Notes: a model not told the origin generated them from the sequence alone. Positions 53,585 through 63,195 are shown, counted from the stretch's first letter. The stretch is 64,000 nucleotides of DNA from Pseudomonas ovata (GCF_003131185.1 NZ_QFFU01000032.1:1-64000), one strand, 5' to 3'. Numbers and translations: made by a program.

Positions 53585-54904
53585 ATGATCCGCCTCGCAC
53601 GCCCAGGCCGCACCCTATGCGGCCTCCCCCTTGTTATGGCTTGCTCTTCAGGGTATGCCGATGAAGTCGCACCGGTCATCAATAGCGGCGACACCGCCTT
53701 TGTGGCGCTGTGTTCGCTGATTGTGTTGTTGATGACCTTGCCCGGTCTTGCGCTGTTCTATGGCGGCATGGCCAGGACCAAGAATGTGCTCTCGGTCATG
53801 ATGCAGGTGTTCTGCACCGCCGCCTTGATGTCGATCATCTTTGCCGTGTACGGCTACAGCCTGGTGTTTGGCGATGGCGGCTCGATGAATGCCGTGATCG
53901 GCAACCTGGATAAAGTGTTCTTGCAAGGCGTGACCATTCATACCGTGGTGGGAACCATTCCTGAATATTTGTACTTTCTGTTCATGCTGCTGTTTGCCGC
54001 CATTACCCCGGCCATCATTGTCGGAGCGTTTGCCGAGCGCATGAAGTTTGCCGCGGTGATGGTGTTCATGGCGCTGTGGATCACCCTTAACTATATCCCG
54101 ATGGCGCACATGGCCTGGGGTGGCGGCTGGGTGTTCAACCTGGGCGTGCAGGACTTTGCCGGGGGCAACGTGGTGCACCTGAACGTCGGCATCGCTTCGC
54201 TGGTCGGCGCCTGGCTGATCGGCCGGCGTCGCGGCTTCGGTACCTCGGCGCTGGCGCCGCACAACATGACCATGACCATGACCGGCGGCTCGCTGCTGTG
54301 GGTCGGCTGGCTGGGTTTCTGCGGCGGCTGCGTGTTGGCGGTCAACGGCTTTGCCATGCTGGTCATGGTCAACACCATGCTGGCCAGTTGCGCCGGTGCG
54401 CTGGGCTGGATGCTGGTGGAGTGGAAACACCGTGGCCGGCCGAGTCTGTTCGGGGCGGTGTCGGGCTCCATTGCCGGACTGGTGGCGATCACCCCCGCGT
54501 GTGGTTTTGTCGGGCCCATGGGCGCCATCGTGCTGGGCTTCATTGCAGGCCCGTTGTGCGTCTGGTCGGTGGAAAAGCTCAAGCCGATGCTGGGCCTGGA
54601 CGACGCCTTCGATGTGTTTGGCGTGCATGGCGTGGCTGGTATCCTGGGCGGGCTGCTGACCCCGGTGTTCGCAATGACCGCCCTGGGTGGCCAGGGCTTT
54701 GCCGAAGGCCGCGACCTGGTCAGCCAGTTGCTGGTCAATGGCGGGGCGCTATTGTTCAGCATCCTGTTCTCGGCGCTCAGCAGCCTGGTGGCGTTCAAGA
54801 TCACGGCGATGCTGTGCGGTGGACTGCGCGTCGATGAAGACGCCGAGGTCGACGGGCTGGACCTGTCTGCGCATGGCGAGGTGGGCTACAAGTATTCCAA
54901 TTGA
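53585..54904 (+). CDS. amtB: Ammonium transporter AmtB
   Basis: A 439-residue Amt/Rh channel with a signal-peptide-like N-terminus (cleavage near YADE at 25) and about 11 helices. Pore His residues are present in VVHLNVGIASLVGAW and FGVHGVAGILGG (E. coli H168 and H318). The usual partner gene glnK is not adjacent, so this may be a second, stand-alone amt copy. The sigma-54 promoter fits nitrogen control. An ammonium channel 1.3 kb from a methylamine cluster is suggestive, since methylamine is a known Amt substrate. Confidence 0.93.
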   Translation: MIRLARPGRTLCGLPLVMACSSGYADEVAPVINSGDTAFVALCSLIVLLMTLPGLALFYGGMARTKNVLSVMMQVFCTAALMSIIFAVYGYSLVFGDGGSMNAVIGNLDKVFLQGVTIHTVVGTIPEYLYFLFMLLFAAITPAIIVGAFAERMKFAAVMVFMALWITLNYIPMAHMAWGGGWVFNLGVQDFAGGNVVHLNVGIASLVGAWLIGRRRGFGTSALAPHNMTMTMTGGSLLWVGWLGFCGGCVLAVNGFAMLVMVNTMLASCAGALGWMLVEWKHRGRPSLFGAVSGSIAGLVAITPACGFVGPMGAIVLGFIAGPLCVWSVEKLKPMLGLDDAFDVFGVHGVAGILGGLLTPVFAMTALGGQGFAEGRDLVSQLLVNGGALLFSILFSALSSLVAFKITAMLCGGLRVDEDAEVDGLDLSAHGEVGYKYSN

Positions 54905-54914
54905 GGGGGTCACT

Positions 54915-54945
54915 ATGCCCATCAGACACAACACCTGATGGGCAT
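54915..54945 (+). terminator. Hairpin after amtB
   Basis: Perfect 11-bp stem ATGCCCATCAG/CTGATGGGCAT around a 9-base loop, 11 bases after the amtB stop. No U-run. It lies 11 bases before REPIN copy 4. Confidence 0.6.
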
Positions 54946-54956
54946 GAACATCCACT

Positions 54957-55066
54957 GTAGGAGCGCGCTCTGCCCGCGACCGGCTGCGTTAGCAGTCGTA
55001 AATTTTCAGCGTCTACACAATTTTTGCGAGCGCTACGCACTCGGTCGCGGGCAAGCGCGCTCCTAC
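54957..55066. repeat. REPIN copy 4
   Basis: 110-bp unit with the same arms as copies 1-3 and a shortened spacer. Located between the ends of the convergent amtB and chemoreceptor-like genes, a typical REPIN site. Confidence 0.9.
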
Positions 55067-55121
55067 ACACCGGTCCCCTGTTTGTTGCGTGACAGCGTGC
55101 CGCCTTGGCGGCAGGTATCGC

Positions 55122-56108
55122 TTAGCGCTGTTGCAGCATGGACTGGATCTGCTGCACCGACTCCTGGGTGCGCTGGGCCAGGTTGCGCACTTCATCGGCG
55201 ACCACGGCAAAGCCCCTGCCTTGTTCACCGGCGCGGGCCGCTTCGATGGCGGCGTTGAGTGCCAGCAGGTTGGTCTGCTCGGCGATGCCGCGAATCACCG
55301 CCGCAATGCGCGCAATGTTTTCGTAAGTGGCCTGGATACCGGCCTGCTCGCGCTCGTGCAGGCTGGCGGCGGTCTTTTCGTCGCTGATTTCGCGCACCGC
55401 GCCGGCCACATGCAGCAGCCGGCCCTGGCTGTCGCGCAGACTGCGGCCACGCTCGCGGAACCACAGCTCGCCCCGGGTCTTGTGGCGCATGCGGTATTCG
55501 ACGACATAACCGTCATCGCCGCCCGGTGCCTTCATCGCGGTGTCGAAGGCGTGCATGACCTGCTTGAGGTCGTCGCTGTTGACCACGGCAAAGTAGCTGT
55601 CCCAGCCATCAGGAAACGAGCGGGCGTCGTGGCCGATCAACTGGCGAAACTGCTCTGACCAGCGAATAACGTTGTGCGGATGATCCAGGTTGCCATCCAC
55701 TACGTTCATCGACCAGCAGCCTTCGGTGAGGCTGCTGCGGGTGACTTCCCAGACCTGGCGCTCCTGCTCCCAGCCGGCCTGCTCGGCGCTCAACTGCGCC
55801 AGCCGGGCGGCGTCGCTGTGCTGCCGGGCCTGAAGATCAGCAATGTGAGCCAGGCCTTGCGCCACCTGGCGTTGCAGCTCAGCGTACTGGGCCTCGGTGC
55901 AGGGCGGTGCCGGGCGCGCCTGGGCCTCCTGGCGAATGTGCTGCAGTTCGGCCCAGCGCTGGTGCAGGCGCTGCAGGCGGCCCTGCAAGTGCGGGTGCTC
56001 GCGCAGCGGCGCAGTGGCCGGTACGGGGTTGCCCTGCTCGTCCAGCAGGCGATCCAGCCACAGGCCAAGTTCATTGGCCAGGCCACGAGAAGCGTTGGAA
56101 AACCACAT
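55122..56108 (-). CDS. Soluble PAS chemoreceptor-like protein, short MCP domain
   Basis: A 328-residue protein with an N-terminal helical region (about 1-125), a PAS domain (about 130-255) and an MCP hairpin tip whose signature EQTNLLALNAAIEAARAG is intact. The protein ends about 35 residues after that tip, so the returning helix is far shorter than in full receptors. It has no membrane segment. ATG 56108 has AGGAG 8 bases upstream; the TTG at 56150 is unlikely. It may signal through a receptor array by joining as a partial helix bundle. Confidence 0.82.
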   Translation of the reverse strand: MWFSNASRGLANELGLWLDRLLDEQGNPVPATAPLREHPHLQGRLQRLHQRWAELQHIRQEAQARPAPPCTEAQYAELQRQVAQGLAHIADLQARQHSDAARLAQLSAEQAGWEQERQVWEVTRSSLTEGCWSMNVVDGNLDHPHNVIRWSEQFRQLIGHDARSFPDGWDSYFAVVNSDDLKQVMHAFDTAMKAPGGDDGYVVEYRMRHKTRGELWFRERGRSLRDSQGRLLHVAGAVREISDEKTAASLHEREQAGIQATYENIARIAAVIRGIAEQTNLLALNAAIEAARAGEQGRGFAVVADEVRNLAQRTQESVQQIQSMLQQR

Positions 56109-56195
56109 CGGCCAATCTCCTATCCATGAAACGACAAAGGCGCCGTGCAAGACATATGCCGTCCTGCACAGGCGCCTGTGGATGACACTGAGGTG

Positions 56196-58541
56196 TCAGC
56201 TGCGAACCCGGCTCTTCTGTGGGTCATAAGCCACGGTGCTGGCGGCCACATGCGCACGAATACGCTTTTGCTGGCCGTCGAGCTTGCCGATTTCCAGCGC
56301 CGTGCCCGGTGCGCAATACGCGATGTCCAGCCGGCACAGGGCGATGTTGCGGCCCAGCACCGCCGAGCGAGTGGCACTGGTGATGACCCCGACCTGGGCC
56401 CGCCCCATGCGTACGCAGTCGCCGTGCGCCGCCACTTCGTTGCCTTCCAGCACCAGCCCCACCAGTTGCTGGCGGGGCTGGGCACTGCGGCGCAGCAAGG
56501 CCTCACGTCCGATGAAATCGGCCGCCTTGCTCTTGAGCGGTACGCAAAAGCCAATGCCGGCCTCGAACGGGTCGGTCTGATCGTCGAACTCGTAGCCGGC
56601 AAACACCAGCCCGGCCTCGATGCGCAGCATGTCCAGGGCTTCAAGGCCCAGCGGCACCAGCCCCAGCGGCTGGCCGAGCTGCCAGAGCCGCTCCCAGACC
56701 TGCACGGCGTCATCGGGGTGGCACCACACCTCAAAGCCCAGTTCACCGGTGTAGCCGGTGCGCGAGACCATCAGTGCCGGGCCGTTGTGATCGTCCAGGC
56801 GCCCGGTCAGAAAGCGGAACCAGCCAAGATCGGCCAGGGCCGGCTGGGTGCCGGGGCTCCAGACCATCTGCCCGAGCAGTTCGCGACTCAACGGGCCTTG
56901 CACGGCGATGTTGTGGATCTGATCGCTGGCGCTCTTGATCCACACCTTCATGCCGAGCCTTTCGGCCTGCTCGCGCAGCCAGATGCCGGCATGGTCTTCG
57001 CCGCCGATCCAGCGAAAGGCATCCTGGCCCAGGCGCAGCAAGGTACCGTCGTCGAGCATGCCGCCGTGCTCATAGCACATGGCCGAATACACCACCTGGC
57101 CGATGGCGAGCTTGCGCACGTCGCGGGTCAGGCAATGGTCGAGCAAGGCTTCGGCGTCGGGGCCCAGCACCTCGAACTTGCGCAGGGCCGACAAGTCCAT
57201 GACCGCCACCCGCTCGCGGCAGCCATGGTACTCCTCCAGGGTGCCGTAGCCATCGAAGCGGGTCGGGGTCCAGAACCCGCGGTAATCGACGAACTGCCGG
57301 GTCAGGCGTGAGGTGGCCGGATGAAAGCCGCTTTCGCGGGTCAGCACCGGGTCGGCATCGGCGGTCTGTCGTGTGCTCATGGCGATACTGAAGCGCTCCT
57401 TTTCTGAATACACGCGAATGTGAATATCGGTGGGCTGCCAGCCATTGGCCGGGTCGATGTCGTCCGGGCAACTGCTGTTGGCGCACACCAGGTCGGTCAG
57501 CGCTTTCATCAGCACATAGTCGCCGGGGCGTGACCAGGGCTCGTCGAGGGTCAGGTGCTGGTGGGCATCGATGCCTGTGTTGTAGAAAAAGTTGATCGCC
57601 GGCCACCCCGGCCGCCCCTGCACACCATGGGCGGCCATGGCGCGGCTGAGGTTGTCGCTGCAGTTGGCATGGCCGAAGTAGCCCTGGGACTCGTAGTAGC
57701 GTGCGGTGCAGGCCAGGGCGAAGGTGTCGTGGCGGCCCACCGTGTCGCGCACCACTTCCAGCATCGGCTGCATGTGGCGGTCGTAAAACCGGCTGAACAG
57801 GCCGGGCCCCGGATAGGCGCTGCCGTTGAGGGTGCGCGTGACCGTCGGGTCCAGGTCGATCTCGCGCCCGGCATCCAGCCCGCGCCGGTCAAAGGCAATG
57901 AAGTCCGAGCACTGGCGCCCGGCAACATCGAGCACCTGAATGAACTGCCCGGCGCGCACGCTGTAGTCGCGTGCGGTGCCAGGAGTGAGGGTGAACTCGT
58001 CGATCACCTCGCCCAGCGGTGCCGGCAAGGGGGGCACCCAGAGCGCGGTGGGATGGGCCCGTTCGATCACCAGGCGCAACTCGCTGGCCCTGCCCTGCCC
58101 GTCCACCGCCGTGCGCCCGCCCGGGGCGGCGACGATGACCAACACGTCGCTACAGGCGGTCATCGCGTGACGGAAACCGGCCGGCATGCCCACCGGCCAC
58201 AGGCTCGCCGCATCGGGTAGATGCCGACTGTCCACGCCACGCCGGGCCAGGCCGTCGACGACGTGTCGTGCTTCGCGGCTGGACGGGCGCAGTTGCTGGC
58301 CGATAAAGTCCGCGCCGCGCGTGCCTTGCAGGCCCAGGGCTGACAGGGCTTCGCGGCCATCGTCGAGGAAGGCCAGCAACTGCGCGGGCTGGTCGCCCTC
58401 CAGGTCGATGACCTGCAAACGGTCGCCGGCCTGCAAGGCGACCACCGTCAGCCCGCCCGGCGCGACCCGGTGCCGCTCGACACCCCGCGTGCGGGCAAAC
58501 AGGGCCGGCTCAAGCGGCCGGCTGGTGACAGGTGCAATCAT
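56196..58541 (-). CDS. tdm: Trimethylamine N-oxide demethylase Tdm
   Basis: A 781-residue fusion: an N-terminal DUF1989-like repeat (about 15-170), a DUF1989 domain (about 185-380) with candidate zinc ligands Cys294 in GHANCSDN and Cys353/Cys358 in CANSSCPDD, then a GcvT-type folate-binding domain (about 420-780). This architecture is that of Tdm, which splits TMAO into dimethylamine and formaldehyde, the latter passed to folate. ATG 58541 has GAGG 7 bases upstream. Next to tmm (184 bp away) and upstream C1 genes, the assignment is firm by context. Cytoplasmic. Confidence 0.9.
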   Translation of the reverse strand: MIAPVTSRPLEPALFARTRGVERHRVAPGGLTVVALQAGDRLQVIDLEGDQPAQLLAFLDDGREALSALGLQGTRGADFIGQQLRPSSREARHVVDGLARRGVDSRHLPDAASLWPVGMPAGFRHAMTACSDVLVIVAAPGGRTAVDGQGRASELRLVIERAHPTALWVPPLPAPLGEVIDEFTLTPGTARDYSVRAGQFIQVLDVAGRQCSDFIAFDRRGLDAGREIDLDPTVTRTLNGSAYPGPGLFSRFYDRHMQPMLEVVRDTVGRHDTFALACTARYYESQGYFGHANCSDNLSRAMAAHGVQGRPGWPAINFFYNTGIDAHQHLTLDEPWSRPGDYVLMKALTDLVCANSSCPDDIDPANGWQPTDIHIRVYSEKERFSIAMSTRQTADADPVLTRESGFHPATSRLTRQFVDYRGFWTPTRFDGYGTLEEYHGCRERVAVMDLSALRKFEVLGPDAEALLDHCLTRDVRKLAIGQVVYSAMCYEHGGMLDDGTLLRLGQDAFRWIGGEDHAGIWLREQAERLGMKVWIKSASDQIHNIAVQGPLSRELLGQMVWSPGTQPALADLGWFRFLTGRLDDHNGPALMVSRTGYTGELGFEVWCHPDDAVQVWERLWQLGQPLGLVPLGLEALDMLRIEAGLVFAGYEFDDQTDPFEAGIGFCVPLKSKAADFIGREALLRRSAQPRQQLVGLVLEGNEVAAHGDCVRMGRAQVGVITSATRSAVLGRNIALCRLDIAYCAPGTALEIGKLDGQQKRIRAHVAASTVAYDPQKSRVRS

Positions 58542-58619
58542 GGGTAACCTCGTGGCAGATACATAACGGTCCATTGGCTGGCCCCACCGACGCGACCTGC
58601 CAGAGATCCTCAGTCAAGG

Positions 58620-58707
58620 TGGGGGGCTCTGCTCGCGACAGGGCCCGTAAAAACGACACATCTGTTGCATCCGGGCTGCAGCCATCGCGGGCAACCCCCC
58701 TCCCACA
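58620..58707. repeat. REP pair of a second family
   Basis: Imperfect inverted arms GGTGGGGGGCTCTGCTCGCGA and, on the other strand, GGAGGGGGGTTGCCCGCGAT flank a short spacer between tmm and tdm. The motif is related to the other REPINs but with a different core. It may act as a transcript boundary. Confidence 0.6.
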
Positions 58708-58725
58708 CGGGGTGTCGATACGGTG

Positions 58726-60093
58726 CTACGCGGACCTGAGGCGGTCGAAACCGTCGTCGCCCAGGTAGGCGGCCAGCGAGTCGTCCAGGGCATCGAGCCA
58801 TGGGGTGTGGTGCACGGTGGCCAGGGTGCCGGTGATCAGCGAGCGGTAGCAGTGGTTTCGATAGCCCATGATGTCCTCGTACTTGTCCTTCTTCCATTGC
58901 AGGAAGGTCTGGTTTACCTGGGCGATGTCGAAGCTGGGGTAGTCGGTGGCGTCGATCAGCTGGCGGATGTATTCGCCCTGGAACTCGAACATCTGTTGCG
59001 CGGTTTCCAGGGTTTCTTCTTCCTGGCGCCAGGCCAGGTTCTCGGCGCGCCGGCGTCCGGCATCCGGTAGATCAATGCGCCCCAGAATTACGTCGCGGGC
59101 GTACCAGGCCTGAGCATCGAACATATTGAAGCTGTACCACTGATCCTGCATGCCCAGGTAGATCAGCCGCGGGTTGGCTTCCCAGAACACGCCTTTGTAC
59201 AGGTTCAGCGGCCACAAGCGGTTGCCAGTCTTGAGCCGCAGGGCTTCGGGCAGGAATGGAAAATGGTGCTTGTAGCCGGTGCACAGGATCACCGCATCGA
59301 CCGGCTTGCTGGTGCCGTCGATGAAGAACGCCCGGTTGCCCTGCACGTGGGTGAGCAGCGGCTTTTCTTCCCAGTTGGCCGGCCATTTGTAGCCCATCGG
59401 GGCGCTGCGGTAGCAACTGGTGATCGAGCGTGCGCCGTACTTGTAGCACTGCGAACCGATGTCTTCGGCCGAGTAGCTGCTGCCGACGATCAGCACGTCC
59501 TTGTCCTTGAATTCCAGGGCATCGCGAAAATCGTGGGCGTGCAGCACCCGCCCGGCAAAGGTCTCGAAACCCGGAAAGTGCGGCACCTGGGGCGTGGAAA
59601 AATGCCCGCTGGCCACCACCACATAATCGAAGACTTCGCTGTAGGTCAGGTCCTTGCCGTGATCATGGACAGTGACCGTGAACTGCGCCTGCGCTTCATC
59701 GAAGGTCACGTCGCGCACCACGGTGTTGAAGCGGATGTGGTCGCGCACCCCGGCCTTCTCGACCCGGCCCTTGATGTAGTCCCAGAGCACCTCGCGCGGC
59801 GGATACGAACCAATTGGCCGGCCGAAGTGCTCGTCGAAACTGTAGTCGGCGAACTCCAGGCACTCCTTGGGGCCGTTGGACCACAGGTAACGGTACATGC
59901 TGCCGTGCACCGGCTCGCCATGCTCGTCCAGGCCCGTGCGCCAGGTGTAGTTCCACATGCCGCCCCAGTCGGCCTGCTTTTCGAAGCACACCAGCTCGGG
60001 AATCGGGGTGCCAGCCGCGCCCGCCGATTGAAAAGCCCGTAGCTGCGCCAGGCCACAAGGGCCGGCGCCAATGATGGCCACACGTGTGTTCAT
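58726..60093 (-). CDS. tmm: Trimethylamine monooxygenase Tmm
   Basis: A 455-residue class B flavin monooxygenase with FAD motif GAGPCG (9-14), the FMO-type fingerprint FAGRVLHAHDF, the NADPH motif IVGSSYSAED and the CTGYKHHFPFL segment. Tmm oxidises trimethylamine to TMAO using NADPH and O2. ATG 60093 follows GGAGAA by 8 bases; the frame is open to 60126. Being next to tdm separates it from other flavin monooxygenases. Confidence 0.92.
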   Translation of the reverse strand: MNTRVAIIGAGPCGLAQLRAFQSAGAAGTPIPELVCFEKQADWGGMWNYTWRTGLDEHGEPVHGSMYRYLWSNGPKECLEFADYSFDEHFGRPIGSYPPREVLWDYIKGRVEKAGVRDHIRFNTVVRDVTFDEAQAQFTVTVHDHGKDLTYSEVFDYVVVASGHFSTPQVPHFPGFETFAGRVLHAHDFRDALEFKDKDVLIVGSSYSAEDIGSQCYKYGARSITSCYRSAPMGYKWPANWEEKPLLTHVQGNRAFFIDGTSKPVDAVILCTGYKHHFPFLPEALRLKTGNRLWPLNLYKGVFWEANPRLIYLGMQDQWYSFNMFDAQAWYARDVILGRIDLPDAGRRRAENLAWRQEEETLETAQQMFEFQGEYIRQLIDATDYPSFDIAQVNQTFLQWKKDKYEDIMGYRNHCYRSLITGTLATVHHTPWLDALDDSLAAYLGDDGFDRLRSA

Positions 60094-60122
60094 GTTCGAT
60101 TCTCCGCAGTCAAAAAGGGGGC

Positions 60123-60983
60123 TCATCGAAAGATCACCGTCTTGTCGTGGTTGATGAACACGCGGTGCTCCAGGTGGTACTTGAGCGCCCGCGACAGCGC
60201 CACGGTCTCGGTGTCGCGACCGATGGCGACCAGGTCGTCCGGGCTGTGGTCATGCTCGACCCGCTGCACCTGCTGCTCGATGATCGGGCCTTCGTCCAGG
60301 TCGCCGGTGACGTAGTGGGCGGTGGCACCGATCAGCTTCACACCACGCTCGTACGCCTGGTGGTAAGGCCGTGCGCCCTTGAAGCCGGGCAGGAACGAGT
60401 GATGGATATTGATCGCCCGGCCGGCCAGCTTCTGGCACAGGTCGTCGGAGAGAATCTGCATGTAGCGCGCCAGCACCACCAGGTCCGTGCCGGTCTGCTC
60501 GACGATGCTCATCAGTTCGGCTTCCTGTTGCGCCTTGGTGTCCCTGGTGACTGGCAGGTAGACGAAGCGGATGCCTTCACGCTCGGCCATCGGACGCAGG
60601 TCCAGGTGATTGGAGACGATGGCGGTGATGTGCATGTTCAGCTCGCCCTTGTGATGGCGATACAACAGGTCGGCCAGGCAATGGTCGAACTTGCTGACCA
60701 TCAACAACACGCGCAGCGGCTGGTCACCGGCGTGCAGCGCCCAGCGCATGTCGAAGGGCACCGCGATGTCTTCGAAGCCCTGGCGCAGCGCCTGCATATC
60801 GTCGGCGGCGCCGGCATTGAAGCGAAACACCGCGCGCATGAAAAAGCGCCCGGTGTGCTCGTCGTCGAACTGCGCCAGCTCGCTCAGGTAACAATCACGC
60901 CCGGCCAGGTAGGTGGTCACGGCGCTGACAATGCCCGAGGTGGCCGGGCAACTGACGTTGAGGATGTAATGCGGGGTGGTCAT
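60123..60983 (-). CDS. purU: Formyltetrahydrofolate deformylase
   Basis: A 286-residue PurU with an N-terminal ACT domain (about 5-80) and a formyltransferase-fold domain with INIHHSFLPGFKG and DLDEGPIIEQ, carrying the Asn-His-Asp catalytic residues. It hydrolyses 10-formyl-THF to formate and THF. In this cluster it would recycle folate loaded with C1 units from demethylation, releasing formate for oxidation. A paralogue for purine balance may exist elsewhere. Confidence 0.95.
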   Translation of the reverse strand: MTTPHYILNVSCPATSGIVSAVTTYLAGRDCYLSELAQFDDEHTGRFFMRAVFRFNAGAADDMQALRQGFEDIAVPFDMRWALHAGDQPLRVLLMVSKFDHCLADLLYRHHKGELNMHITAIVSNHLDLRPMAEREGIRFVYLPVTRDTKAQQEAELMSIVEQTGTDLVVLARYMQILSDDLCQKLAGRAINIHHSFLPGFKGARPYHQAYERGVKLIGATAHYVTGDLDEGPIIEQQVQRVEHDHSPDDLVAIGRDTETVALSRALKYHLEHRVFINHDKTVIFR

Positions 60984-61022
60984 GGCATGGGCTCTCTTGT
61001 GGCACTCAGGTCTTGAAGCCGC

Positions 61023-62153
61023 TCAGCCCTTGGCCGTGCGCTTTTTCTTCTCGGGATCATCAAAAGGCAGGCGGTGGCTGATGGCGCGGGTGTGCAGGCT
61101 GCCGCGCACTTCGAGCGCCACGCCCTGCTCGGCCAGCGACGGCTCGACCCGGGCAATGGCCATGGACTGGCCGGTCAGGCGCGAGAACATGGCGCAGGTG
61201 ATCAGCCCGACCTGGCGACCTTCGAACCACAGGCTGTCGCCGGCCTGGGCCGCCACTTCACCGTCGAGCAGCACGCCAAAGATCTTGAAGCGCTCGCGGC
61301 CCTGATGCCGGTAATGCTCCTCGCTGCCGCGGAACCCCTGCTTGCCGGGCGACACGGTGAAATCCAGGCCCAGTTCCCAGAGGCTGTCGCCGGCTTTCTG
61401 GTCGGCGAAGGGGTACATCTGCGAATTGTCATAGGGGAAGAACAGCAAGGCACTTTCGACCCGCAGCCAGTCCAGCGCGGTGAAGGCACACGGGATGATC
61501 CCCAGGTCCCGGCCTTTTTCCAGGATGCCGTCCCAGATCAAGGGCGCGTCGGCGGCCTTGCAGAAGATCTCGTAGCCGCGCTCGCCGGTGTAGCCGGTGC
61601 GCGAGATCATCACCGGGCGGTCGAACAGCCGGGTCTGCAGGTGGTGGAAATAAGGCAGGTCGCGAATGCCAGGCACATGCTCGGCGAGAAAATCCACCGC
61701 CCGCGGCCCTTGCAGCGACAGGTCATGCAGGTCGTCGTCGAACAGCACCGCCACCTGCCGGCCTTGCGCCGAGCGCACCAGCAGTTCATGGCCGCTGCCG
61801 GCGCCATGGACCACCATGAAGGCATTGGGGCCGGTGCGGTAGACAATGCAGTCGTCGGCAAAATGCCCGTCGTCGTCGAGCATGCAGGCGTACACCGATT
61901 TGCCGGGGTACAGCTTGGCGATGTCGCGGGTGGTGGCCTGCTGCAGCAGGCTTTCGGCATGCGGACCGACGTAATGGACTTTCTTGAGGCCCGAGACATC
62001 CATCAGCCCGGCGCGGGTGCGAATGGCCTCATGGTGATCGGCCAGGTCGCTGGCGTAGGTCCAGGCGGTGGGCATGCCGTTCCAGTCTTCCAGGTTCGAG
62101 CCCAGGGCCAGGTGGCGTTCGCGAAGCGCAGGGGTGCGCCATGAATGGGTCAT
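61023..62153 (-). CDS. GcvT-family folate-dependent demethylase subunit
   Basis: A 376-residue aminomethyltransferase-like protein with the family's folate-binding domain and MISRTGYTGERGYEIF. Homologues in methylamine clusters (part of dmmDABC) bind THF and capture formaldehyde from dimethylamine oxidation. It follows the N-demethylase gene by 28 bp, so it is likely co-expressed. It differs from housekeeping GcvT by lacking gcvH/gcvP neighbours. I do not assign a dmm letter because naming varies. Confidence 0.88.
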   Translation of the reverse strand: MTHSWRTPALRERHLALGSNLEDWNGMPTAWTYASDLADHHEAIRTRAGLMDVSGLKKVHYVGPHAESLLQQATTRDIAKLYPGKSVYACMLDDDGHFADDCIVYRTGPNAFMVVHGAGSGHELLVRSAQGRQVAVLFDDDLHDLSLQGPRAVDFLAEHVPGIRDLPYFHHLQTRLFDRPVMISRTGYTGERGYEIFCKAADAPLIWDGILEKGRDLGIIPCAFTALDWLRVESALLFFPYDNSQMYPFADQKAGDSLWELGLDFTVSPGKQGFRGSEEHYRHQGRERFKIFGVLLDGEVAAQAGDSLWFEGRQVGLITCAMFSRLTGQSMAIARVEPSLAEQGVALEVRGSLHTRAISHRLPFDDPEKKKRTAKG

Positions 62154-62181
62154 GGGAAAAATCCTCTTGGGGAGTCGGCTT

Positions 62182-63195
62182 TCAAACAGGGTCGAAACGG
62201 CGCAGCCAGTCGATCAGGGTCTGTCGATAACGGGTCATGCCCTTGTAGTCGGCGATGGCATCGGGCAGGTCGCGGATCACCCGATGCAGGCGCTGCGCCC
62301 AGGCCGGTCGGGTGGCCAGTTCGTCCAGGCTGATCAGGTAGGTGCGGATACCGAACATCAAGGCATTGGAGCGCGGCAGGCGCATCATCAGTTGCAACTC
62401 GACACGCAGGTGCACCAGGCGCCCGACGTTCTCGGCGGTGACCTTGCCCCGGTCGCTGCCCCATTCATGAAAGGTTTCCGGCGAGGAATCCAGGCGCGGG
62501 TTGAGGGTCAGGGTCCAGTTCAGCCGGCGCACCGGCTGGCCGACCTGCACGTTCAGCAGGTATTTCAGGGCCCGGTCGAAAATGCCCATCTGGTGTGCCA
62601 TCGGCACCGGCGCATGCCACTGCTTGAAGCTCATGCCGGCATCGAAACGCAGTGACCAGTCGGCTGGACAGGTCACCATGCCGGCGTCCATGAACAGGTC
62701 GCCATCACGTTGGTCGAGCACGGCGAAATCGCCTTGTACCTGGCGGGTGATGTACTCCAGCGGCTCGCACGGCAGGGTCTGCGCATTGCCAAAGGTAAAG
62801 TGCTGGTCGATGCCCAGGGCCAGGTTCTGCCAGTGCCAGGCCGTACCGTCGCGCTGCAGGCGAAAGTGCTGCGGGTAGTCGGTGGACAGGTGCTCCATCA
62901 GCACCTGCAGCAGGTCCCAGGCGGCCTGGGTCATGTGCGGCATGACCAGGCAGCGCCCCGGATCGCGGGCCAGCACCCGGGCCCGTTCGGCGGTCTCGGA
63001 CAGGTAATGCTCGTCGATGTCGAAGCTGTGCTCGTAGATCGAGCCTGGGTCACGCGACAGCGCAGGCTCAATGTTCACCGAGTACATGTACTGGTCTTCA
63101 GGAAACGGAAACGGAAAGCGCGCGATGGCCTGCGGGCTGTTGCGAAAGCTGAAATCGTCGCAGTAGGTTTGCGGCGTCTTGAAGGCAAGGGTCAT
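62182..63195 (-). CDS. Haem-dependent oxidative N-demethylase (DUF3445), dimethylamine monooxygenase subunit
   Basis: A 337-residue protein of the DUF3445/HODM family, the catalytic subunit of dimethylamine monooxygenases. Landmarks are FPFPEDQYMYSVNIEPAL and the HEWGSDRGKV region, with His residues that could bind haem. ATG 63195 has GGAG 8 bases upstream, 16 bp after the reductase stop; a frame to 63255 overlaps the reductase and is rejected. It should convert dimethylamine to methylamine and formaldehyde with electrons from the next gene's reductase. Confidence 0.88.
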   Translation of the reverse strand: MTLAFKTPQTYCDDFSFRNSPQAIARFPFPFPEDQYMYSVNIEPALSRDPGSIYEHSFDIDEHYLSETAERARVLARDPGRCLVMPHMTQAAWDLLQVLMEHLSTDYPQHFRLQRDGTAWHWQNLALGIDQHFTFGNAQTLPCEPLEYITRQVQGDFAVLDQRDGDLFMDAGMVTCPADWSLRFDAGMSFKQWHAPVPMAHQMGIFDRALKYLLNVQVGQPVRRLNWTLTLNPRLDSSPETFHEWGSDRGKVTAENVGRLVHLRVELQLMMRLPRSNALMFGIRTYLISLDELATRPAWAQRLHRVIRDLPDAIADYKGMTRYRQTLIDWLRRFDPV

